Shown here in pieces: positions 55,675-63,950 of a DNA stretch of 64,000 nucleotides. Every line of letters starts with the position of its first letter. The first letter of the stretch is position 1. This DNA comes from CAZTTH01 sp964615975. GTDB lineage: Bacteria; Verrucomicrobiota; Lentisphaeria; JABSQK01; JAJFLO01. The stretch is taken from NCBI GenBank assembly GCA_964615975.1, contig CAZTTH010000007.1:42279-106278 (forward strand), written 5' to 3'. The notes under the pieces were generated by a model that was not told the origin of the DNA, ran no database searches, and worked only from the letters and a program-made list of their open reading frames with translations. A program made the translations under genes and the position numbers.

Positions 55675-55778
55675 ACTGGACGATGTTGGGGATGGGAATA
55701 TTGCCAGTGCGAATGAGTGGGGGTGCCACATTTCTGGTCGAATTTATCTGATGAGGAAGTGGAATGAAACGAAGCAAG

Positions 55779-56795
55779 TCATTCCCGCCTGACAAGTTGT
55801 TTGCCGCCGGCAATAAAGAATACTCCCCCAATCAGGCTCCAAAGCATGACGATCAGAGTATTCAATGTCGGGATGATCCCCGTCTTTTCGCGGGCCGCTC
55901 CCGCTTCCTGCAAGTAGAGTGAAAGTACTAGGTCGCGACTGCCAATTCCGGAGGGAGTAATTGGAATGGCGCCGGCGCAGTTGGCGATCTGGGTAAACAA
56001 TAAATATTGTTTGAAGTTCACGTTCTCCTCGCGGAAACATTTTCCGATCGCGTAAATTTCTCCGCCCAGGATCACATGGACTCCCAGAGAAATGATCAAT
56101 GTCAATGACATGATTTTCCGATTGATGCCAAACAGCGCGAACGCCGTGCCAATCCGGGCAATCTGTTCGACAAATGAAGGAGGCAGGACATTTTGGGCTT
56201 TGCCGATCAATTGAATGACGATTTGAAAACGGCGTAAATAAGGCCAGCTGGCAATCATGCCCAGTGTCAGAATCCCCATGATACTGCCACCGGCGACGAT
56301 TAATGCTCCCAGTTTCAAGGCATCACTTGCATGTTGGATATAATTCCATGATAACAGTACAGATAATGCGGCGATAAAGAAAAGTCCCAGTAAGCCGACG
56401 ATGCGATCCATGACGATGGTGAGAATGGCCTCTGATTTTTTCCGGGGATAAGCGCGCGCGATGTACACCATTTTAATGAGATCACCACCCACGGATCCAG
56501 GAATCAGGAGATTGAAAAAAACCCCGATCATATAGAGCCGGATCAATTCGATCGGGGTTAAGCGGATGTTTTGTGTTCTCAAAAGGAGATTCCAGCGCAC
56601 CAATCCAATTCCCATTGCCGTTCCATAGAGCATGAAAGCGATCAATCCAAAGGCGAAATAACAGCCTTGGAGTTCGTGAATAATGTCGACTTGACTGCGG
56701 ATGACGATTTTATAGATCAAAAAACCGGCTATCGAAAGTCCGAAAAGTGCTCGGAGGACGGTTTTTTGTTGGGGCGACAAAGAAAATAGCTTCAT
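55779..56795 (-). CDS. YbhN/AglD-family (lysylphosphatidylglycerol synthase TM-like) membrane protein
   Basis: 338 residues with about eight membrane helices. Family motifs are RWNLLLRTQNI, NLLIPGSVGGDLIKMVYIAR, the DRIVGLLGLFF helix and the C-terminal CAGAIPITPSGIGSRDLVL. Proteins of this group (UPF0104) move or modify lipids or act as flippase-like partners of glycosyltransferases; the exact role is not known. No LPG synthetase domain is attached. It diverges from the sigma factor gene across a 146-base promoter region. Confidence 0.85.
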   Translation of the reverse strand: MKLFSLSPQQKTVLRALFGLSIAGFLIYKIVIRSQVDIIHELQGCYFAFGLIAFMLYGTAMGIGLVRWNLLLRTQNIRLTPIELIRLYMIGVFFNLLIPGSVGGDLIKMVYIARAYPRKKSEAILTIVMDRIVGLLGLFFIAALSVLLSWNYIQHASDALKLGALIVAGGSIMGILTLGMIASWPYLRRFQIVIQLIGKAQNVLPPSFVEQIARIGTAFALFGINRKIMSLTLIISLGVHVILGGEIYAIGKCFREENVNFKQYLLFTQIANCAGAIPITPSGIGSRDLVLSLYLQEAGAAREKTGIIPTLNTLIVMLWSLIGGVFFIAGGKQLVRRE

Positions 56796-56870
56796 TTATA
56801 GGAAAAATATGAAAATGGCGTTGCGATAGACAGAGGAGTTCAGTATTATATTAGTACACGGGAATCACCG

Positions 56871-56876
56871 TATAAT
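56871..56876 (+). promoter_or_regulatory. -10 element upstream of the sigma factor gene
   Basis: A perfect TATAAT 65 bases before the ATG. No good -35 at the standard spacing is visible (the best nearby hexamer is TTAGTA), so the promoter might depend on an activator or on upstream DNA contacts. Confidence 0.5.
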
Positions 56877-56941
56877 GGGGTAGATGACCGACCCGTATTT
56901 CACTTTGCTCTTTATCACGTTTCTTTTTTTGGGGAAATCTA

Positions 56942-58201
56942 ATGTATCATCACAATGATCCGATGAAAGCCTATATGCAGGATATAGGAGAAATCCCACT
57001 GATTACCAAAGAGGAAGAAATCGAATTAGCGCGCCGGATCAAAGCCGGGGACTACTATGCCAAACAAAAGTTGATCAATGCCAATTTGCGACTGGTGGTC
57101 AAAATCGCTCATGATTTCAAGGGTATTGGGTTGCCATTGCTGGATTTGATTGCGGAAGGGAACATCGGTTTGATGCGGGCAGCCGAGAAATTTGATCCCG
57201 CCAAGGGAGCCAAGTTCAGTAGTTATTCAGCATGGTGGATCAAGCAGGCCATGCGGCGAGCGCTTTCGCAAAAGAGCCGGACCATCCGGGTTCCGGTCGC
57301 GTCTGCTGGTAAGATCAGTAAAATTCGCGTCGCCAAGGTTCAACTCAATGAAAAGTTTGGGCGAATTCCCACGGATCAAGAAATCGCTACGCATCTGGAT
57401 ATGACGAAGCGCACGATCCTGGGCTTGAAGATGGCGGACCTCAAAACCTTTTCCATGCATGATCCCATCCAGAAAGGAGAAGATGGAAATTTTGAGGACA
57501 TCATTGCCGATACCGGAGCATCGACACCAGATGATATCATTGAAAATGTCGAAAATGTCAATCGATTAAGAAAACTCATAACCTATCTTGATGAACGTGA
57601 ACAGAAAATTCTCATTCTGCGTTATGGTTTGGATGGAAATCATCCCAAAACATTGGAGGAAGTCAGTGTCTTGATTGGTCGCACACGGGAGAGGGTGCGG
57701 CAAATCCAGATGCAATCGTTAAAGAAACTAAAGAATTTTATTGACAATCAACAAATTGATAACAACGGCAATCTCAAAGTATTCAATCTTAAGTTTGGCT
57801 CACCCAATGGAGATTCCGGTCCGGGACATCATAATGGCACAACGAATTCACTCTCGGCGATTAATCAAGGCGGTAAAACCGGAACGCGCAAGAACGGCAT
57901 AATGTCGATGAAAATACCGATGATAAATCATTTTCTTGAAGACACTGAGATCAAGTTACAGAAGGCAGTATTGTGTTCCTGTTCGGTTTCAATAGATGAA
58001 TTACCAATTTCCCGTCGCAGTCTCAATGGCTTGCATTCAGCCAATATTCACACGGTGGCACAATTGATTTACAAATCCGCGGATGATTTACTGAATATCC
58101 GCTATTTTGGCACCAAATGTCTCATTGAAGTTCAGGAAGCGGTTGAAGAATTTGTCAGTAACTCACTGTTATCAGGCGGTGATAACTCTCCCGGTCGATA
58201 A
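56942..58201 (+). CDS. Sigma-70 family RNA polymerase sigma factor fused to an alpha-CTD-like domain
   Basis: 419 residues. There is no region 1.1. Region 1.2 starts at DPMKAYMQDIGEIPLIT, region 2 covers ~40-115 with KFSSYSAWWIKQAMRRAL (2.3-2.4), region 3 ~120-190, and region 4 ~205-265 with the helix-turn-helix TLEEVSVLIGRTRERVRQI. A 65-residue low-complexity linker follows. Residues ~349-404 (IDELPISRRSLNGLHSANIH...) align without gaps to the E. coli alpha-subunit CTD: R359, N362, G390, K392 and E396 fall on alpha R265, N268, G296, K298 and E302. Alpha C269 and S299 are Gly and Cys here. Regions 2 and 4 look functional, so it is probably a group 1 or 2 factor of the RpoD/RpoS type; whether it is the housekeeping sigma is uncertain. 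Confidence 0.9.
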   Translation: MYHHNDPMKAYMQDIGEIPLITKEEEIELARRIKAGDYYAKQKLINANLRLVVKIAHDFKGIGLPLLDLIAEGNIGLMRAAEKFDPAKGAKFSSYSAWWIKQAMRRALSQKSRTIRVPVASAGKISKIRVAKVQLNEKFGRIPTDQEIATHLDMTKRTILGLKMADLKTFSMHDPIQKGEDGNFEDIIADTGASTPDDIIENVENVNRLRKLITYLDEREQKILILRYGLDGNHPKTLEEVSVLIGRTRERVRQIQMQSLKKLKNFIDNQQIDNNGNLKVFNLKFGSPNGDSGPGHHNGTTNSLSAINQGGKTGTRKNGIMSMKIPMINHFLEDTEIKLQKAVLCSCSVSIDELPISRRSLNGLHSANIHTVAQLIYKSADDLLNIRYFGTKCLIEVQEAVEEFVSNSLLSGGDNSPGR

Positions 58202-58267
58202 CCATTTCGCGATTCGTTGCTCCCGCTATTTTCCCATTAAGGTGATTATCGCTGTCATCCAGTATAT

Positions 58268-59257
58268 TTATTCAGAGGATGGATTGAGCGATGTTAGCAG
58301 GGTATAGGCTGTGGTCAGATAAGGGAGACGCAGTTTTTTTTGTTTGCCGATCCTGATAATGTTCCCCACAATGGCTTCGACTTCCATCTCCTTTCCATTC
58401 TGATAATCCAGCAGCATGCTGGTCTTATAGGGTTTCATGGTTTTGGTCGCTTTAATATGTTGCGCGATTAATGCCGCTGGCAGTCGGCAACCGGTTGTCA
58501 GCGCGGCGCGCCTGACTTCTTCCATGATCCGTTTGATCAGATTAATCAAATGTTTGTTCTCCACCATGGTTTTGGTATCCTTGCCGCCGGTGAGAACAGA
58601 CAAGCTGTTAAAGGCGGCATTCCACATCACCTTGATCCAGCGATCATAGCGAATTTCAGGCGCTATTTTACATGGTACCCCCGCCTGGTTGAAGAGGTGA
58701 CTTAACTTGCTGACTCCGGCGGTGATTCCCCGGGGATAGGCGCCAAGAGTCAACTTGCCATAATCCAGATGATTGATCATTCCAGGCGCGGCGCGGTTAA
58801 CACAGACAAATGCCAAACCACTGATCAGTTCATTGTCTGGAAATGCATCGACCACGGGCGCTTCAATGTCGATGCCATTTTGGAGCAGGACAATCGCGGT
58901 TCCAGTTTTTACCAACGGTCTGAGCAAGGATGCCAGATCAATCTTCGGTAACACCTTGAGAGCGACGAGCACAAAATCTGGGGTTTCCTGATAGCGGAGC
59001 GGGGTGGTGATTATCCGCTGTGGACGATAGTGGAAGTTCCCCCAGGGACTGTCGACCGTTATACCATGTTTTTTTATCGCAGTGTAATCCGAACGGCAGA
59101 CCATGGTAATATGAGCCCCCGCCTGGAAAAGTTTACCGGCATACAGCGAACCAATGGCGCCTGATCCCACGACCACGATCTTCGGTGAACGGGCCGGGTC
59201 AGGCGATTTGTACTCTCTGCTGCTGCTTGGGATTCTATTGGTTTTGCTTTTTTCCAT
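58268..59257 (-). CDS. panE: 2-dehydropantoate 2-reductase (ketopantoate reductase family)
   Basis: Reduces ketopantoate to pantoate with NADPH in pantothenate/CoA synthesis. The 329-residue protein has the nucleotide-binding motif KIVVVGSGAIGSLYAG at about residue 26, VALKVLPK, LLQNGID, and the catalytic-Lys region KVMWNAAFNSLSVLTGG, then the C-terminal helical domain with the S-rich SMLLDYQNGKEMEVEAI motif. The first ~25 residues are extra and low-complexity; a later start is possible. Paralogues with other substrates exist, so the symbol is a family assignment. It lies 28 bases downstream of argH on the same strand. Confidence 0.85.
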   Translation of the reverse strand: MEKSKTNRIPSSSREYKSPDPARSPKIVVVGSGAIGSLYAGKLFQAGAHITMVCRSDYTAIKKHGITVDSPWGNFHYRPQRIITTPLRYQETPDFVLVALKVLPKIDLASLLRPLVKTGTAIVLLQNGIDIEAPVVDAFPDNELISGLAFVCVNRAAPGMINHLDYGKLTLGAYPRGITAGVSKLSHLFNQAGVPCKIAPEIRYDRWIKVMWNAAFNSLSVLTGGKDTKTMVENKHLINLIKRIMEEVRRAALTTGCRLPAALIAQHIKATKTMKPYKTSMLLDYQNGKEMEVEAIVGNIIRIGKQKKLRLPYLTTAYTLLTSLNPSSE

Positions 59258-59285
59258 GAGATCAGAAAGCAGAATGATTCTTGAT

Positions 59286-60662
59286 TTAGATAAGATTCAG
59301 TTCCTTTTTCCAGTAGGCTAATTGTGCCATAACTTGTATCGGAGCGGTTCCTCCGAATGAGGTCTTGACCTGCACACTGCGATGGGGATTGAATATGGTC
59401 AGGCATTCCTTGGTTGCTTCGGGAATTATGGCTTGCATCTCATGCAGAGACAGCTCATCGAGTTTATTGCCCTGATCCAGGCTGTAGGCGACTAATGAAC
59501 CTACTTTTTTATATGCCACGCGAAAGGGGATGCCCTGTGCCACCAGCCATTCAACCAGATCAGTTGCCATCATTCCCGGGTCACTCGCAGCCTGGCGCAT
59601 TCGCTCCTTGTTGACACGCACATTATGCAACATCCGGGCGCAAATAATGAGCGCCATCTTGACCGTATCAACGGCATCGAATACCGGTTCCTTGTCTTCC
59701 TGCATATCCCGGTTGTAACACAATGGCAGTCCTTTCATGATCGTCAGCAGACTGATTAATGCGCCGTAAACCCGACCGGTTTTACCCCGGGTTAATTCGG
59801 CAATATCGGGATTTTTCTTCTGGGGCATCAGACTCGAACCGGTACAAAATCGGTCTTCGAGTTCAATATACCGGCAGGGATGGGATGTCCATAAAATCAC
59901 ATCCTCGCAGAATCGGGACAAATGCATCATGACAATGGCCAGATCAGCAAGCAGCTCAATGACAAAATCGCGGGCGGAGACCGCATCCATGCTATTGCGC
60001 ATGATCCCGTCAAATTGCAGTTGGTCCGCGACATGTTGACGATCGATTGGCAGTGAAGAGCCGGAAAGGGCGCCGGCGCCCAAAGGTAATTGATTCATAC
60101 GGCGGCGGCAATCCACCAGTCGGGATTCATCCCGAGAGAGCATTTCCACATACGCCAGGAGATGATGGGCGAATAATATCGGCTGTGCGTTTTGTAGATG
60201 CGTGAGACCGGGCATGATGGCATCCGGGTTACTGTCAGCGAGCAGCACCAATCGACTTTGCATTTCTTTGATTGCGGTTCGCAGCAGGTCAATTTCATCT
60301 CTCAGGTAAAGGCGGATATCCGTGGCGATTTGATCGTTGCGGCTGCGCGCGGTATGAAGACGGGCGCCGGTATCTCCCAAACGGTCGATTAATGCGTTCT
60401 CAATTTGCATGTGAAGGTCTTCAATTCCGGTGTCGAAAGTGAAATCATCCCGTGCGATTTCTTCCCTGATCGCGGTGAGTTCCTTAACGATATTATCCGC
60501 ATCCACCACCGTGATGATACCGGATTTTTCCAACATTTTAACGTGTGCGATGCTACCTTGAATATCGTGCGCATACAAGCGGCGATCGTACGATAAGGAT
60601 TCGGTATAATTCAGAACCAGGTCATCCAGGTTGTCAGAAAAGCGCGCGCCCCATAGTGCCAT
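59286..60662 (-). CDS. argH: Argininosuccinate lyase
   Basis: Splits argininosuccinate into arginine and fumarate. The 458-residue protein begins MALWGARFSDNLDDLV, has LHTARSRNDQIATD, PGLTHLQNAQPI, and the fumarase/aspartase superfamily signature GSSLMPQKKNPDIAEL near residue 280 with the catalytic serine. Length and motifs are complete. argG is not adjacent. It heads a two-gene unit with panE; an AT-rich hairpin lies about 75-115 bases upstream. Confidence 0.96.
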   Translation of the reverse strand: MALWGARFSDNLDDLVLNYTESLSYDRRLYAHDIQGSIAHVKMLEKSGIITVVDADNIVKELTAIREEIARDDFTFDTGIEDLHMQIENALIDRLGDTGARLHTARSRNDQIATDIRLYLRDEIDLLRTAIKEMQSRLVLLADSNPDAIMPGLTHLQNAQPILFAHHLLAYVEMLSRDESRLVDCRRRMNQLPLGAGALSGSSLPIDRQHVADQLQFDGIMRNSMDAVSARDFVIELLADLAIVMMHLSRFCEDVILWTSHPCRYIELEDRFCTGSSLMPQKKNPDIAELTRGKTGRVYGALISLLTIMKGLPLCYNRDMQEDKEPVFDAVDTVKMALIICARMLHNVRVNKERMRQAASDPGMMATDLVEWLVAQGIPFRVAYKKVGSLVAYSLDQGNKLDELSLHEMQAIIPEATKECLTIFNPHRSVQVKTSFGGTAPIQVMAQLAYWKKELNLI

Positions 60663-60738
60663 AGAATTCTCCCTTGTGAATGTGTTTAGCGGATATGATC
60701 AAGCATACAGATTAAGGACTCAATTTGCCGTTGCACAA

Positions 60739-60778
60739 GGCGCAAATCAAATTAAATGAGCTTGAATTTAATCGCGCC
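60739..60778. promoter_or_regulatory. Nested stem-loop in the argH/thioredoxin-like divergent region
   Basis: GGCGC and GCGCC enclose ATTAAAT (60751-60757) and ATTTAAT (60766-60772), giving a two-part hairpin. It is a possible operator for either divergent gene; it does not match the classical ARG box. Confidence 0.3.
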
Positions 60779-60951
60779 AATAAAATTTCGTGCCGGTTAA
60801 GAGAGTGAATCAGGCTTGAGTTATCCACGGAATAATCTCGCTTTTCAATTGACTTGCGGGGTTGCATTCGCTCCGTTTAACCACCATTATTTAGAGAGTT
60901 TGCCACCGATTAGATATAAACCAATACTTATCATATCCGGAGATGCCCCAC

Positions 60952-61521
60952 ATGCCCAAACCTCCATTATTACCCCCCATCAAATGGCCTGAGATTTTTT
61001 CTGCCGGTCGACACTATCCCGAGTGGTTGAATGCCAGTGAAATAGCAGAAAATCAAGAAAAAATGGTAGACAATTATCAACAAACCATCCTTGATTCCCG
61101 TACCCTTGCCTGGTTGCGGGGAATCGATCGACCGGTTTATGTATTGGCCATTGCGGAGGATTGGTGTGGCGATGTTGTCCGGCATGTCCCCATTTTGCAA
61201 AAAATGGCCGATGCCGCGGAAAACCTCAAAGTCAAGTATATTTCGCGAGAGCAGTTTCCCCAGGTTTTTGTGCGCTTTTTAACCAATGGCGGTGAGGCTA
61301 TACCCAAGTTTATTTTTTTTAATGATAACTTTGTCGAATGCGGCCAGTGGGGACCGATGCCACGGCAATGTCGCGAACTTATAGCGCGCGGCAAGGCATG
61401 TGGTGATATCCCCGGCGCCCGCCGCAAAGTCGCGGCACTTTATGACATTGATCCTGAGGGTCGCGTTGTCATCGCTGAATTGATGGCGCTGATTGATCTT
61501 GCTGCCGCTGCTGCCGTCTGA
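60952..61521 (+). CDS. Thioredoxin-like fold protein (Thioredoxin_9 type)
   Basis: About 189 residues from the ATG at 60952, which has GGAG 10 bases upstream; the ATG at 60943 is too close to that site. The core VYVLAIAEDWCGDVVRHVPI carries a single cysteine WCGD in place of CxxC, followed by VKYISREQFP and the cis-proline-type GGEAIPKFIFF. Proteins of this group are thioredoxin-like without a proven redox activity; the missing second active-site cysteine argues against a dithiol reductase. A bundle of alanines ends the protein. Confidence 0.75.
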   Translation: MPKPPLLPPIKWPEIFSAGRHYPEWLNASEIAENQEKMVDNYQQTILDSRTLAWLRGIDRPVYVLAIAEDWCGDVVRHVPILQKMADAAENLKVKYISREQFPQVFVRFLTNGGEAIPKFIFFNDNFVECGQWGPMPRQCRELIARGKACGDIPGARRKVAALYDIDPEGRVVIAELMALIDLAAAAAV

Positions 61522-61640
61522 TATTTTCGCTTGGGTGTTATCATTGAATATTTACGAGAAAACTACCTATTCCCGAGGCCGATCTTTCAGGCATTGATAA
61601 TTTTGAAAATGGTCTTCTCCAAGGAGTAATAATTATCTTT

Positions 61641-62810
61641 ATGGCTTCCCGCGCTGAAAGTAATGATAATATACCTGTGGATCCTGATCGAGATACCCCG
61701 GTTCAAGCACCGGTAAGAGAGCAGGCAGGTAAAGCCTGGCAAGCGCTGTGGGAATTGCATCTTGCCGCGCTCGAAGATTGCGGGTTGCTGGTGCCAGAAC
61801 CATGGCGTGATCAGATCGAAATCAAATGGACGCCCCAAACCTCCCCCGAAGAGTTTGCCGCGCAAGTTTGTGATGATTATCGCGAGGCATGTTCGGAATC
61901 GGCGAAATTACGACAGGGGCGGGTCCACTGTTTCCACTGCCGGACGGCGGCATGTGAACATGCCGTTCCGCTATCGGAAAGTCAGGTTTTTGCCGGATAT
62001 GAAGACACCGGGCGGCCGCGCTGGCATGAGTTCTTTAATTTTCTTGCCCAGCTTGGCGACACCCGCATCGATCAATTATTTACCCCTGAACCGATTATCC
62101 TCAGCCGTGTGGTGGGACGCGAGCCATTAATCCGCGATCAGTTATCCTCTTTTGGCCAGCACAGCAATGCGTATCATATTGTGGGGCAAACCATTGCGGG
62201 CTATTTCAATCATGGCAGCCATCGCTTCGCGCTAACCATGCAGGTGGTCGAGACCAAGGGACGCGAATTACATTTTCAGTTGTTGACGACGGAGACGGTG
62301 CGGCAGTTATTGGCCGATGAAGCCGGTGCGGGCAGGTCGTTTTTACGCTTATATGATCAAATCAATGATACCCGTCGGCAGATTGAAGGCTTGCGTCAGG
62401 CTTGGTGTAAGACCAGGGTGGGGCGGGAACGAAACCGGCTGATTCAAAAAGTATTTGGTCATTTGCGGCATTTGACCCATGCCTGTGAACAACGCGGTCG
62501 GCAACAGCGCCAACGAACCGCCCATGCGCGCCAGCGATCACTGCAGAATCGGCCTGTACACATGGCCAATATCGATGTCGCGAGCGCGGCGGTGAGTGAT
62601 TTTTTCTTCGATCAACACCATGAATCCATTGTCGTCTTGGGAAAAAACTCCCGCGCCCATATTTTCAGCCGGGAAGGCAAACAAATCACCTCATTGTCAT
62701 TACCGCAGGATAAGCTGGCAATGCGCCTTTTGAAGAAGCGTTATATCCCTTTGGCCGCGGCGGAAAAAGCTAGTTTCCTCTCGGTCTATCGGCAGTGTAC
62801 GGAAGATTAG
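61641..62810 (+). CDS. Unrecognised protein with a Cys/His cluster
   Basis: 389 residues, no family recognised. Near residue 95 it has HCFHCRTAACEHAVP, a CxxC...CxH arrangement that recalls SWIM-type zinc fingers without matching them exactly. The middle is charged and helical (ARQRSLQNRPVHMANIDVA region with many Arg/Gln), and the C-terminal ~90 residues contain VVLGKNSRAHIFSREGKQIT, like a small beta-rich domain. No signal peptide or membrane helix, so it is cytoplasmic and may bind nucleic acid. The stop overlaps the convergent DinB-like gene by four bases. Confidence 0.7.
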   Translation: MASRAESNDNIPVDPDRDTPVQAPVREQAGKAWQALWELHLAALEDCGLLVPEPWRDQIEIKWTPQTSPEEFAAQVCDDYREACSESAKLRQGRVHCFHCRTAACEHAVPLSESQVFAGYEDTGRPRWHEFFNFLAQLGDTRIDQLFTPEPIILSRVVGREPLIRDQLSSFGQHSNAYHIVGQTIAGYFNHGSHRFALTMQVVETKGRELHFQLLTTETVRQLLADEAGAGRSFLRLYDQINDTRRQIEGLRQAWCKTRVGRERNRLIQKVFGHLRHLTHACEQRGRQQRQRTAHARQRSLQNRPVHMANIDVASAAVSDFFFDQHHESIVVLGKNSRAHIFSREGKQITSLSLPQDKLAMRLLKKRYIPLAAAEKASFLSVYRQCTED

Positions 62811-63388
62811 GATGGGAATGTGGGGAGTGACATCAGGCGTTTGATCTGCTCCAGATGACGCTGCTCATGGATAATGAGGAGGTTAAAACAATCCCCCAGT
62901 TTCAGGGTGATCAATGCGGTGACCGGCGAGCTGATCACAGGCTCCCGACCGCGGGACCGTTCCTGGTCAATAATCGTTTTGCAGCTTTCAATCCAGGTTG
63001 ATAATTCTTTTTGATGCGCGGTAAACTGGGCAATCAGTTTACGCTCGAATACCGCTTGAGTTGGTTGAAACAACTTCGGCGCCTTCAATTTGCTTGTCGA
63101 TTGGGGATCAAGCATCCTGATCATCATCCGCCCCCAGAGTTGGGGAAGCCAGGGAGTTCGCTGCCACCATGTTGGTGTGATTTTACTGGCGCCGGCAATG
63201 GCGGCGAATTGCGGGAAATATGCCTGATTGGTAACCATCACATGCTGCAGGCATTCGCCGATACTCCATACCCCTAAAGCCGGTTTCCAGTTTAATTGCC
63301 GCTCAGTGAGAGGCGACACCACCGATTCAATAATCAGCGTGATGTGGTTTAATTCACGAATGTGATCATTAAAGGTATCGGTATTCAT
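62807..63388 (-). CDS. DinB-like four-helix-bundle protein
   Basis: 193 residues. The DinB/YfiT-like fold is indicated by the pattern of a histidine in SIGECLQHVMVTNQAYF and the final HEQRHLEQIKRL, which supply the metal-binding triad. Relatives are thiol-dependent S-transferases or metal-dependent hydrolases; the substrate here is unknown. The overlap with the unrecognised gene on the other strand is four bases. Confidence 0.8.
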   Translation of the reverse strand: MNTDTFNDHIRELNHITLIIESVVSPLTERQLNWKPALGVWSIGECLQHVMVTNQAYFPQFAAIAGASKITPTWWQRTPWLPQLWGRMMIRMLDPQSTSKLKAPKLFQPTQAVFERKLIAQFTAHQKELSTWIESCKTIIDQERSRGREPVISSPVTALITLKLGDCFNLLIIHEQRHLEQIKRLMSLPTFPS

Positions 63389-63765
63389 AATAAGTCATAT
63401 GTAAAAGGTTGAAAAGTGGAATATTCAATTGCTTTCCACAATCGCAATACAATTAAAAGTAAGAGGAATAAATTTCGAATATTTTGGAGTTCTATAATAC
63501 GGTTGATCTTCATTCAATCTTAATCCAACTCTAACCTTAAATATTGATCTCGATGTTCCGGTAAACATACTCCTTGCTGATGGGAAGTAATGGAGTCTTC
63601 CCTGTCCGCAAACTTGTGCGTAACCCATCATAGATGCTCGGATTATATAATGTCATCATCACAATCAAGCAGATCGCTGGTAGACTTTTGTCTCGTCACA
63701 GGCGAGGAAAGAACATATACTCATCGTCTTCGAGTTTTCGAAAATTCAACATTGAACAGTAGTTG

Positions 63766-63839
63766 GTAGTAAGGCACGATCAGTGCCGTGAGCGACAATG
63801 TATGCACGCCTAAGAACGCCACTAATCGTGGCTTACTAC
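63766..63839. repeat. Paired inverted REP-like element
   Basis: GTAGTAAGGCACGATCAGTG (63766-63785) is repeated inverted, with two mismatches, ending CGTGGCTTACTAC at 63839. Each half holds its own small hairpin (GGCAC-GATCA-GTGCC and GCCAC-TAATC-GTGGC). The layout is that of a BIME-like pair of mobile palindromes. Confidence 0.65.
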
Positions 63840-63950
63840 GAACGTCTACTTCAAAATTATGAGATGATCGTTTTTCGAAATCTCGATGATAAAAGGTATA
63901 AGTTCATTATAATTCATCCAATTCCGACATTAAACACATACTCAGTATAG

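Larger units (their letters stand above)
55323..55778. other. 456-base repeat-rich region between convergent prc and YbhN-family gene
   Basis: No real gene; short open frames here are formed by repeats. It holds at least four palindromic units: 55496-55511, 55539-55555, 55602-55647 and 55660-55674, some sharing CAGTCCCGC motifs. The longest one is close enough to both genes to end transcription from either side. Confidence 0.7.

Noticed and set aside
63425..63631. 68-codon minus-strand frame near the right edge
   Set aside because: No recognisable motif, no ribosome binding site and it lies in a repeat-bearing intergenic region.
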